From: Seminavis robusta
Taxonomy: Eukaryota; Bacillariophyta; Bacillariophyceae; Naviculales; Naviculaceae
NCBI GenBank assembly: GCA_903772945.1
Contig: CAICTM010001329.1
Coordinates: forward strand, 1 to 31,673
DNA length: 31,673 nt
Direction: 5' to 3'
In this document: positions 9,601 to 19,407 of the stretch, one piece after another
Layout of the letters: each line of letters starts with the position of its first letter
How positions within the stretch are numbered: position 1 is the stretch's first letter
Made by a program: the position numbers and the translations under genes
Notes under the pieces: generated by a model
Seen by the model: the letters and a program-made list of their open reading frames with translations, nothing else
The model's database searches: none
What the model was told of the DNA's origin: nothing

Positions 9601-12600
9601 TGCCGCCCTCACAAACAGAACCGATTCTAACTTACTGCCATCCAAAAGGGAGTGCCAGATGCCCCCTTTCCTCGACGACGTCTCGGATGCTTGGATAAGC
9701 CAAAGTCCGCAACCTGAAGAATCCAACCAAGGACGGATTAGAATTGCCATATGAGGCGAATTGTCAAAAACACTGGTTTGAAATGACTCACCTTGGCCCG
9801 AAACTTGGCATCAACCAAGACGTTCTGGAATTTCGGAGACGAAGAGACATTGAGTAAATTAGCGTTCCAAAACTGAATCCACAAAATCATGGAAACCATG
9901 TAAGGTTTCGTACCTGAGCTTTGAGATCTCCGTGAATAATATTTGTTGCGTGCAAAAAGCGCAACCCCTTTGCAACGTCTTGCACCATCCCGAGTACTTT
10001 GCCGTCATCAACGACCATTGTTGGACTGCGCAAAACATCACTCATCGAGCCCAATTCCATGTATTCCATAACAAGCCTCATGTCCTGGGTGCATCCCATG
10101 ATGGTCACCACATTTGGGTGTCGAAGCTTTGAGAGCAGTCTCATTTCTGACTTCAAACTTGCCTGTTGCTTCCGGGAGCTACCCAAAGTGGTGTTCATTT
10201 TGCCAGAGCCGTGACTACTTTGGGGCGGAATAAACAAGCAAGACCTGATACCTACTTTCCCTTCATGCTCTGTCTGGGACGCATCTTCGTCTGGAAACGT
10301 TTCCACATCACCCGTCTTCACACCTGCGAGAGAGATGAGCTTTCCTACCTCACGCACTCCCATGGACCTGTGTGCAGTTTGGTCAACCTGGTCAGGATCT
10401 AGCAGCTTCTTGACCGCAACTTCGGTGCCTCTGAAGGTGCCGAGGTATACCATCCCAAATCGTCCCCTCCCAAGGACATTCGGCGGCGAATCAAAGCAAA
10501 GCTCTTTCGAAGCAATTTGCCAAACCAGGTCTTCTTGTTGTCGTTTGCGCCACAAGTAGCAGAACATGCCTGCCGCAGCTGCCAGTATAATTGGAACCAT
10601 GACTGCGGGTATGAACACTCCCAGCGGCATGCATCCCGAAGGAAGCTCAATGGTGGAGTTATCGCAAATGCAATTCCCGTTGGCATCTGCCACACGCCCA
10701 CTGTCTCCAGTCTCTGCCTGGCAATCAGGCGGCACCACTTCCAGTCGAAAAGGACTCTGTGATACCTGTTTCCATTCGCCATCCTCGAGCACACTGATCT
10801 CCATTATCAGATAGCCAACCTTGCTGTCTGTGGCATCGAATTCAAATTCGTAGGCATAGGTGTCATTTTGCTTCATGTGATATTCTTGACTGTCCCCACC
10901 CGCGTGAAGTAGCACCGCAAAGGACGTGTTGTGTCGCTTACGATTGTCCACTGCTCGGAAGGTACGTTTGTGGTTCTGTTGGACTACGCCGCACACATCG
11001 AACTTGCCGCATCCAACTTGTTGTTGATTGGTCGAGTTCGTGGATGCCGGCATCATCATCAGAGGAAAGACATCGACGTCGTAGGATTTGACACATGGCT
11101 TGCACATGCAGGAGAACCCATAACATGGCATGCCCAGATCCTCGCACCCCGTCGCAATTTCGTCGACCGACTTTTTGAAATGCTCCAATGGACAGACAAC
11201 GGAATCGGCCAACGAGTCTCCCCGCAGACACTGAAAGGTCCCATCCTGGCGATGCTGAATAAAACCAATCTCTTGTTGCATATTTCGAATGGACATGTAC
11301 GACAGGGGCGTTCTCCACCCTGCAAAGTTTCCGGCAGTCTGTGCCAAGTCTGCGAGGAGTGTCGTATCAGCATCCGCTTCGCAGGTCTGATGCCCCCAAG
11401 GATGGGCTTGACGAAAGCACTCTTGTTGGCAGGTTGCCCTGTTGTCGTCATCCAACAGCAACGACGTGCAGTTGCGATCCTCATAACATTCAACGAGAGG
11501 CTTGGCAGCCGCAGCATGTAGCGTCAGATCCATCAAACTGTGCTGGACTTCTCGCTCAATGTCTTTTCCGACACTGGGAAAGCTCGCGAGGGCCCATTCT
11601 GGATATAGATCTTGCGTGGATGCGGCAAAGGGAAAGGGGCTTCCATCGGCGAGAAGGTTCTGTTGGGGTCCGACAATCTTGATTTTGGATTGGTCGAGAG
11701 GTTCATTGGTGGCGGGATCAATGAAACGTTCCAATTGATCTGTTCGGACAAAGCCAATATCGACGTCCCCGTTTAAGACAGCCTGTACGACTTTGTTTTG
11801 GTTTCCGTAAAAGATGAGTTGCTTGGGGTCTTGCAAATGGTGAAGACCGTTCTTGATCATTTCTCGAAACTGCATCTGCCCACTGTACATGCGTGTACGT
11901 ATAGATTGAATAGAATAGAAGGAAGGAAGCAAAACATGAAGGGTTAGTTGGCGTGTCCATGTACAATGACATGTACTTTCTAGCTAGCCAGCTAGGAGGT
12001 AGCCAGCAAGCACATGACGCAGTGCTACATACTAGCTAGTATCAGACTTGTGTGCACTTTACACGTACCTTCCCAACCCAGCAATGTTGGCCAGCCCCAA
12101 CCGTTTTTCTGCCAAGTCTTCTACCTTGTTGATTTGGTCATTCCCCGCCCACGTGAAGATGACTCCACCAAACTCTGTCAAGGAGTAGACTTGTCCGTTG
12201 ACCTTGCGCTTGGAAATGACACTGACCAGAGTGTTCATTCCGACTTCACTGTCGACACAACTGAACATGCTAGGATTGGCATAGACAAAGTCATAGCCGC
12301 CCTGGATGAACTCGTCGACAGGCTCTCGCTCCAAGCCAAACGGCACCGGCACCATTTCAAATGACACGGGTGGATCAAACCTCTTCCCAGCCGTGGCCGT
12401 CAAGTAGTCCCCAAACAAAAGACTCCATTGCTCTTGCGCGGTGTCAACCCCCCGAAACGCCAGGACTGCCACGCGGTAGATGCGAGATTGCGACGGGAGC
12501 AAAGAAGCGGGAAGCGGCAGCAAGTCGCAGGGAGCAAATGGCGCTGGAGTTGGCTGAGCCGCCACGGGAAAGGTAAAGTTCAGGATCGTCAACGCCATGC

Positions 12601-12610
12601 GAGACTTCAT
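6628..12610 (-). CDS. Receptor-type kinase / nucleotide cyclase / cyclic-nucleotide phosphodiesterase with PhnD-like sensor domain, about 1606 aa
   Basis: Domains in order: short signal peptide; PhnD-like solute-binding domain (about 45-305; RVAVLAFRGVDTA, GYDFVYANPSMF, DIGFVRTDQLERF, LYPEWALASFPS); Cys-rich stalk; TM helix about 602-625; protein kinase about 645-955 with GRGRFG loop, VAVKK Lys672, HGDLKAQN (Asp833), DFG at 851-853 and APE; class III cyclase about 1001-1180; PDEase about 1290-1570. The PDE keeps FHNFQHA, HDTAHQG (His1371, Asp1372, His1375) and SDIGHT (Asp1492). The cyclase has NIVGHE where DIVGFT is usual and lacks other active-site residues. The product should sit in the plasma membrane with the sensor outside and the enzymes in the cytosol. 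Receptor GC-PDE fusions are known in diatoms to my knowledge; the ligand here is unknown. The start is the ATG at 12610, followed by a second Met at 12598. Confidence 0.9.
6628..12610 (-). other. Exon-intron map of the receptor kinase-cyclase-PDE gene
   Basis: Thirteen exons fit GT-AG introns and keep frame throughout: 12610-12069, 11882-9914, 9824-9792, 9713-9636, 9548-8247, 8166-7991, 7916-7825, 7724-7585, 7478-7362, 7281-7243, 7150-7122, 7037-6946 and 6839-6628. The coding sum is 4821 nt including the stop. Introns are 77-186 nt. They are concentrated in the kinase catalytic loop and the PDE, while the sensor and cyclase are carried mainly on two large exons. The joins were chosen because they rebuild unbroken motifs, for example HGDLKAQ|NVL, FHNFQ|HASH, RYKGR|SVAEQNS, VMA|TDI, SDIGHT|MQQW, YRKW|NERFF and KGEIG|FFDFY. 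The tiny exons 10 and 11 (39 and 29 nt) are easily missed by gene finders. Confidence 0.85.
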
Positions 12611-13800
12611 GGTGGTGTTTGTTCGACGAGGGGTTCAATATTGCTTGAGGCTGCTAGCTACTAGCAAGAAGTTTCTAGCTAGAGTAGTGTTTCTTTTATC
12701 GTTCGAGTAAATTAATTGTGGGCGTTGGGTGCAGGCTGGAAGTCGTTTTTGCAGGCTTCTCTGAGCTTGACTTCGGAGCTAGTAGCAAGATTTTGAGATC
12801 CTGTCGCCTGACTGCTTGAAGGATGACAACTTTAACTTACTTTCATACTTGTGCCAGGTTGCCAGTTCTTTGGTTTCCCAGTATGAAGTCTACAGTTCTT
12901 TGCCCTTCCGAGACTGAGGAACCTTAATTAAAGCACTTCGATGAAGAGATAATGACAGTTCAGTGGTAAATCTGCGATGCCCTCTTCGCGCACGCAAGGC
13001 AAAACTGACTAACTTATTGAGAACTCAGAACGTCATAAGCGGCTCCAGGAGTTCTTTGCCCTTCGTTGAGAGAGGACGATTGAGGAACTTTAAAACACTT
13101 CGATGTCTGAATTAATTAATGACATTTCAGTGGTTAAAGCTTCTACGCCCACTTCGCGCACGCAGGGATGAACCTCAATAAAATCCAGCTATTATAAAAT
13201 TAGCTACTGAAGAGTACCTTCTGCTTTTCAAAAAATACCGCTATCATGTATGTTTAAGTATCATGTTTGCCTGAGTAGCAGTATGCAGTATAGCTGCAGT
13301 ATGTAGTGCGACAGTCCAACCACATGGATATTTAATTAACACCGTCGTACTCCGAGTTTAATTAAAGAGTAGGAGTAAAAAGTTCTACACCATCGCCAAC
13401 TGATACAATGTCATCGTCAGAGTCTATCTCCCCAAAACTGTTCATATCTAATAAAATCACTGATGTGTTCGGTACTACAATGGATAGTCAACAAGGCTGG
13501 AGTGTCTGGACAAAAGCTAGTGCTATGCCAGACCACCCATCGCTTGCTGATCGGCAGTGTTTGTATGGCCGAACTGTTCATAGGTGCTGTATGCAGAAGC
13601 AGAGCATCCAGTTCTCATGTGCCAGAAACGTACATGTACGATACAGTGTCCTATGCGCAGTCATTGTCTGTGTACAACTCTATGGCGTAACCGAGAGTGT
13701 GCAGCTTATTGTGCCCTGTCGTGTGCCAATGCCAAGGCAAAGGTTGTGATCATGTGATCATTACTCTGGAGTAATACATTGTAGTATTGGACAACAACAA
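12611..13800. other. Upstream region of the receptor gene, no gene supported
   Basis: This is the presumed promoter and 5' UTR of the minus-strand receptor gene. It holds a diverged direct duplication (separate entry), several TTAATTAA-type AT-rich sites near 12920, 13110, 13330 and 13360, and a 113-codon plus-strand frame (13408-13749) with no recognisable feature that I do not call. A CAA microsatellite lies near 13790-13808. Confidence 0.5.
12894..13167. repeat. Imperfect direct duplication of about 110 bp upstream of the receptor gene
   Basis: Copy 1 is 12894-12999 and copy 2 is 13050-13167. Both begin AGTTCTTTGCCCTTC, share GAGGAAC(C/T)TTAA and ACACTTCGATG-like blocks, then TGACA(G/T)TTCAGTGGT, and end TTCGCGCACGCA(A/G)GG. 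Small indels separate the blocks. The spacer is 50 bp. The pair lies roughly 280-560 bp upstream of the receptor ATG, so it may carry duplicated regulatory sites or be a tandem relic of a mobile element. Confidence 0.75.
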
Positions 13801-13925
13801 CAACAACAGAACAAACAGTCCGCAGGCCGAAGGCCAAAGGCCACTGACTGCCACCACTACAACCTACAACTAATTCGTTTGGACATAAAGGATCAGCCAG
13901 GTCAACTATACCACATGCTTGCTGA

Positions 13926-14231
13926 TTGGGGACTGGTTCTATTCCCACAGAAGTTGGCCTACTGGCGAACCTCACGACATCGGAGCTGCAAAATACCAAC
14001 CACTTTGGCACACTGCCCTCTGAGTTGCTTGCATTGAAAAACTTGAAAAGCTTGGTAGTGGCAAACACATCCTTGTCAGGCAGCATCCCTGAACAACTAT
14101 GTGGCAAAATGTATCAGCAGGAGTTAAAATGTTTTGGTGGACAGTGCTACCAAGTAAAGAGTGAAATTCAAGTATGCCAGGGAACCTCTCTTTGTGGTTG
14201 TGACTGTGTTCCTTGCCCAGGACTGAACTGA
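13926..14231 (+). pseudogene. 3' fragment of an LRR surface protein
   Basis: The frame reads GTGSIPTEVGLLANLTTSEL and continues with two plant-like LRRs (FGTLPSELLALKNLKSLVV, LSGSIPEQLCG) and a Cys-rich tail ending CGCDCVPCPGLN with a TGA at 14229-14231. It corresponds to the last LRRs and tail of the two downstream genes, but the TM, N-terminal region and first exon are missing. No splice acceptor matching those of the paralogues precedes it. It is probably a truncated duplicate at the left end of the LRR cluster. A short independent secreted product cannot be excluded, but no in-frame ATG or signal peptide leads it. Confidence 0.6.
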
Positions 14232-14821
14232 GCGCAATAAATACTCTTAGTAATGGACAAACTGGATCTTGTCATTTTTGACATCCAATGCATTGCAGGC
14301 TAGTATTTGGAACTGAAAGACCACATGGAATTGAGGATGTGGCCGGCAATCTATGGAAGACTATGGATGCAGAGAAAATGTGCAGTTTCCCCAAGAAAAC
14401 TAGTAGAGGACATTAGCCAGGCACTAGCTAGTAGTTGTAGGCCCCCCTGGGGCAAAATATTCCAGACTCCCTCGTGGCTCGGCACTCTGATGTTCTGGCT
14501 AGCTAGCAAGCAAGTATACTGGCATTGAAACGAACTTCGTGCACTGGGTTTGGGCGAACTCAACTCGGAGAGGGGCTACCCCTCGAAGTGGCGACTAGCC
14601 AGCTAGCAGTCGCATGACGGACCTTCCAGGCAGTGGCCTAGATCCGCTAATTCCAAGGAAAATGAACACCTGTGCTGGAAGCTTCTTATGAACGAGGTCA
14701 GAGTCGCGTTTCCAGCACTAAGCAAAAGGGTTATCGTGCCAGTCAAGGCGCTGTCGCCGTCTTCACCGATTCCGCTCCCACACTGCCACACTGCCACACC
14801 AGGATCTCGAAACTGAGGAGT

Positions 14822-14848
14822 GAGTCGAGTCGAGTCGAGTCGTCGAGT
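14822..14848. repeat. GAGTC pentanucleotide microsatellite
   Basis: The unit GAGTC repeats about five times with one slipped copy near the end. It has no coding context. Confidence 0.8.
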
Positions 14849-15257
14849 CTCTTCAATCAATCCACTAACTAAGTCCACACCGAGGACTACATTGCCTAAA
14901 GCTCTACTGGAGTAATCAAAGGATCATTTTCAACCCATCATGACACCTCTGCAGCTGCAGCTTGCGTAGCTCACCTTCCTACTACATGTATTAAAAAATA
15001 GTATCTGGCGCTACTGTAGCCAGGATCAATCGTGTCGGTTCGCTGAGATAAATGCAAACTCAATAACTCAAGTGCTCGAGTAGCTGGCTACTGCTGGGTA
15101 GAAGACTAGTACTAGTAGAAGACTAATACCGGTAGTACTCTGAGGCTCTGAGGTGCCTAGTAAGACTACTGCTACACCGTACGAGTTCTGTACCGTACTG
15201 AGTTCTGTACTATATGTCTGTAAATCACCCAGTCCAGGATGGCAACTTTCAAAATCT

Positions 15258-15339
15258 GGTAGATGCGGTATTATTGTTTTTTGATACAAAGAAAGTAAAC
15301 AATACCGGTATCTTTAACCCTATATGTACCGCATCTACC
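15258..15339. repeat. Inverted repeat, possible foldback/MITE relic
   Basis: A perfect 13-bp inverted pair, GGTAGATGCGGTA at 15258-15270 and TACCGCATCTACC at 15327-15339, brackets 56 bp. A second inner pair (ATTGTTT and AAACAAT) also exists. Outside the arms, weaker complementarity seems to extend about 20 bp further. It sits about 370 bp upstream of the LRR gene start. Confidence 0.7.
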
Positions 15340-15710
15340 CACCTAAAACTGTCTTCCTCCCTGAATACTAGTATTATCTGGAAGCCGAAGAGAAAAGAAT
15401 ACACCTGTTTTCGGACCATTCCGTTTTTTACCACTGAAGAAGGGTGTGACCTCTGACCTCTGACACACCCAATCCCCAACAAAACGCAGCTGTGCTGCTC
15501 TCGTTTTATTCGCTGTCGCTGTACCACCAAACTGGATGGAACAGTAAAAACCACTTGTCTGAGTTAGTTTTACTTAAAAGAATAAAACAACCACCTCTTT
15601 TCCTTCTACCCCACACTATCAACAACAGCTCAGGACCTCTTCGCCCAACGGCGCTAAAGCACCACAAAGCTCTCTCATCTCGCGGCTAGCTAGACTACCG
15701 GTACTGTATC

Positions 15711-18185
15711 ATGAAGGAGCTCAAAGACGGGGGTCTCTCATCAGCCAGAGACACGGAGAAAACTGCAGCCAGGATACCAGAATCCGAAACCGATACTACT
15801 ACCAATGTTGTCGGAGTTGGAATCTCCATTGACGATAACGTGGACCTGACGAAAAAGCAAAGGGATACTGAGATGGAAGACGAAGAAGAGAAGTCAGCTA
15901 TCATCCTGCATGAGCTCGACGACGGTGGCCTCTCTGAGGAAGTCAACGAGGAACGAGTGGCTGCGATAACAGCATCAGACACTGATTCTACTATTGCTGT
16001 TGGAGTCGGGATTGACATTAACACAGAGTCAGACCTGGTAAAGCAGCAGAAGCCTGCTGTTAAATACAAGGAGGGAGTAGAGGATGCAATCATCCAATCT
16101 CTCATCCCTGGAGCCCACCCTGTTGCCAACAGCAATCCCGCTGATTCTCGAGATAAGAGCGGTAGTGAACCATTCCATTGTCTTGATTTTTTGACCAAGA
16201 CGGAAGCAGACAAGTCACAACAGCCGGATCACCACATACCACCCCCCAGACTTACCGGTACGCAAGATGACTCCGCCCCACGAACATCCTTGACGCGAGG
16301 CCATGGCTTGTTCCAGCAATCGGCCGGGATCCCTGGAGCCCACGCTCGTGGTGGCGGCTTTATCAATCTCACGGATGAACGAGCTAGTATGAGCAGCAGT
16401 GAACATGACTCTACTACTAGCGACCACACGACCCCCGTGGCCAATCTCGTTGATGAGGATGAAGAAGCAGGCCTTGATTTGCCCCGCGCCACCAGTATGG
16501 AAACCCGGCCGTCGAATGCCAATGGTACGTGGCATCACGAAAAGAAGATTTTGTTGGCGCTGGGTGCCATTGGCTTGCTCGTCGTCATCATCGTCATTGT
16601 GGTGACGCTGTCGCTCGTCGGGGACCAGAACCCAGATAATGAAGAGATTGCACCACCCACCACCGCCATCACTGCGGCACCATCCATGGCTCCCACTGTC
16701 TCTGTCGCCAACTACTACTTGTCACTACTTCCGGACTACTCGGTGCGTGCGGTTCAAAACGATCCAGAGTCCCCACAAGCACAAGCTTTTGAGTGGTTAT
16801 TAGAGGATGTCGGCAGCCACAATATTGTCTTTGAGGACTGGCGGATACACCAACGTTTTGCTCTGGCATGCTTGTATTATGCCACCGGTGGTGACCAATG
16901 GCGCCAACGTGACAACTGGATGAATCATACTGTCCATGAATGTGCCTGGCACAGCGAGGTCCGGAATCTCGTCACACAACAACTCGAGCCCATGTGCGAT
17001 GAAAAGGGCGTCATTTCCGAATTTGGATTGCCCCGAAACAATTTGAGGAACACGCTGCCACCCGAACTATTTTTGCTGACGTCCCTCCGAAACTTGGTGC
17101 TGGAATACAATCTTCAACTGCAGGGCCCAATCCCTGACCAAGTGGGACAGCTTACCGCACTAGCCAGACTGTGGATTCACAACATGCAGCAAGGTGGAAC
17201 CATTCCATCCCAGGTTGGTCGGTTAACAAACCTGCAAGCATTATCTCTGTCTGGCAATGGTCATACAGGATCGCTACCCACCGAATTTTCTTTGCTGACC
17301 AAACTTCACACCCTCGTGTTGGGCCAGAATGATCAGTTGACAGGCCCTGTGCTGAATACTCTCCTGTCCCTGCCTCAGGTCAGAAGGTTTTCGATTGATA
17401 ACAATGATCATTCAGGTAAGTCAATTGCATTGATAGTTTTGAAATAGTTACAGCAAGCGTGCAGCCAAACTGATCTTGCTTGCTTCCACGACCATCAACA
17501 ATCTACAGGAACCATACCCGAGGAGGTAGGACAACTCTCCAATCTTCGATGGCTTCTGTTGTCCGGAAATCGATTCCATGGAACACTTCCTTCCACTATT
17601 GGCTTGCTGTCCAACATGCGTGTACTGTCCTTGAGTCGGAATCAACTCGAGGGGGTGCTCCCTGCAGAATTGGGTCTGTTGACCGCCAGTACGCTCCTGT
17701 CGTTGCACACCAACAACTTTTGGTCCACCATCCCTTCAGAGCTGGGAAACCTATCCAATCTCTCCGTAGGTTTGACACTCCACAAAAATCCACTGCTTGG
17801 AGGGACCTTACCGACACAGCTGGGTCGCTTTACGGGGCTCTATGCTTTGGACTTTCGGGAGAACAATCATACTGGATCCATTCCCAGTGAGCTTGGATTG
17901 CTCACATCCCTGGGAAAATTAGACCTGTCCAACAACGAGCTTATTGGTACGATTCCAGAGGCACTCCATACGCTGAATCAGTCCCTATATTACTTGGATG
18001 TCCAGGGCAATGCCTTGTTGTCGGGCAGTGTTCCCCAAGCACTGTGCCAGATCAATGCCACCTGCATTCCTAGCTTCTTGCGGGGACCCTGCATTCCAGC
18101 TGAAGGCGCCCATCTGGCCTTTGACAATACCAGTTTGGAGTGTGCATGTGACTGTCACAATGAAACAGTGACACCGTGGAACTAG
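15711..18185 (+). CDS. Type II membrane LRR protein A, 793 aa, two exons
   Basis: Exon 1 is 15711-17415 and exon 2 is 17509-18185. The 93-nt GT-AG intron rebuilds HSG|TIPEEVG inside an LRR. Residues 1-279 are hydrophilic, acidic and presumably cytosolic, with two copies of a motif ending in VGVGI (about 33-38 and 96-101). A TM helix spans about 280-303 with no signal peptide, giving a type II topology. Outside come an NYYLSLLPDYS segment, a Trp/Cys cap (DQWRQRDNW, HECAW) typical before plant-like LRRs, then about 10 LRRs with the (S/T)(I/L)P-x-E-(V/L)G signature, and a Cys-rich tail (CQINATCIP, CACDCHNET). N-glycosylation sequons occur. The ligand is unknown. It is a tandem paralogue of the gene at 19408. 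The first ATG is used; upstream frames are closed. Confidence 0.88.
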
Positions 18186-19407
18186 CTCGCTGCGATACCG
18201 CAGCTAATACCTCCATGGATGATTGCTTTGTGCAACGACCCCATGAATCAACGAAATGTCGATTCTCTGAATGATTCAATCGTTACAGTATCTCGAGTCG
18301 CTCCCTGCTGCATACCGTAGGCTGTAGTTTCATGTCCTGAAGGTCTTCACAGTGCTGATTGGGTTGCCTTGCCATAGGATGCTCAGTGTGATGCTGTTTC
18401 TTTTTCAAAAGGCAAGCTGAGAATCGCTTTCCTCTGCAAATTTGGTTGCACTTCTCTGAAACACTGCTCCCCAACACTTCTCCTGAACACTTTCCCCGAA
18501 CACTTTAGTGTTGTATTAGTATTCCCTCTGAATTATCAGTGGGCAGTCTTTTAGTATTTTCAAGAGAATTTTCGTTGACGATTTTTGTACCTGCGCACGG
18601 TACCGTACCGCACCGTACAAATTAAAAGCTTCAGAGATCCAGCATTCAAGGAATGCGATATTAAATGTCTTGGTTGAGTTGCAGTGACGATGAATTTGTA
18701 GATAGACATTTGAGCATTTGAGTAATTTTCTAGACGTCGCGAGCCATTGGGCTTATATCTCACATGACTCGAGACTCTAAGTCTTGTTTCTACACTCGTA
18801 TTTAAGGGGTTGTCCTTTTAATGAAAAGACAAATGAGACATGTCTCGAGACATTAGGATGTTGCGAGACATTTAGGATGTCGCGAGAGCTCTCTTGAGCT
18901 CTTGAGACTTGAGACGTCTATAGACATTTGAGTACACTTCGGAATTTTCTAGAAGTCACGAGTTGCGAGACATTGGTCTATGTCTTTAATGACTCGAGAC
19001 ATAAAAGACAAACCAGCCCAATATTAAAGAAGATTTATCGCCAAATCTTATGGGAATATGTTCTTAAAAATCTGGGTCTCGAGAAAAAATGGTGAGTAAC
19101 CCTGTGAGAGAGCGCTGACTATACATGTACACCACGTAATCTGGGTGCGCTGGTCTCAGCCACAAAAGACACTTCGATCTGTCGGAACAGGAAGGGGCAG
19201 CAAGGATGGGCGCTGCATAGAGCTCCGCAGTCCACAGTCCACACGCACAACTCCACAGACCACGTGTGCCTCGTACAGGTCAAACTCATTCCATTCCCCT
19301 CTCCCATCACTGGCAACAACCATCCTACTAGCTAGTACCGGTATCGTACCCTCCAGCGCTTAAATACCTCAAATCTGCCTCATCTCTCAGCTAGCTATCT
19401 AGCTATC
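18186..19407. other. Intergenic stretch between the LRR paralogues
   Basis: No gene is supported. It includes a GTACCGTACCG-type run near 18599-18617, dense GAGACATT-like repeats (18703-19000, separate entry), and the promoter-side sequence of LRR gene B. The 40 bases before each LRR ATG resemble each other (CTAGCTA-rich, ending TATCATG). Confidence 0.5.
18703..19000. repeat. Diverged direct repeats rich in GAGACATT
   Basis: Copy 1 (18703-18775) and copy 2 (18921-19000) both run TAGACATTTGAG, then AATTTTCTAGA(C/A)GTC, then GCGAG(A)C(C)ATTGG, and end ATGACTCGAGAC. Between them the short words GAGACATT(T)AGGATGT(T/C)GCGAGA recur. The block is purine-biased and is confined to this intergenic region. 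Confidence 0.7.

Larger units (their letters stand above)
14232..15710. other. Intergenic stretch before the first full LRR gene
   Basis: No gene is supported. It contains a GAGTC microsatellite (14822-14848), a twice-repeated GAGTTCTGTAC-type unit near 15183-15213, a hairpin-forming inverted repeat (15258-15339) and a smaller hairpin GGGTGTG/CACACCC near 15441-15469. The last 400 bases are presumably the promoter of the LRR gene at 15711. Confidence 0.5.

Noticed and set aside
10931..11521. 196-codon plus-strand frame inside the receptor gene
   Set aside because: Antisense to the Cys-rich stalk exon, which is fixed by the splice map and domain order.
13408..13749. 113-codon plus-strand frame upstream of the receptor gene
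   Set aside because: It starts with ATG but has no domain, signal or composition bias, and it overlaps repeat-bearing promoter sequence.
14822..14848. Regular short repeats as a CRISPR-like array
   Set aside because: A five-base unit without spacers in a eukaryotic context; it is a microsatellite.
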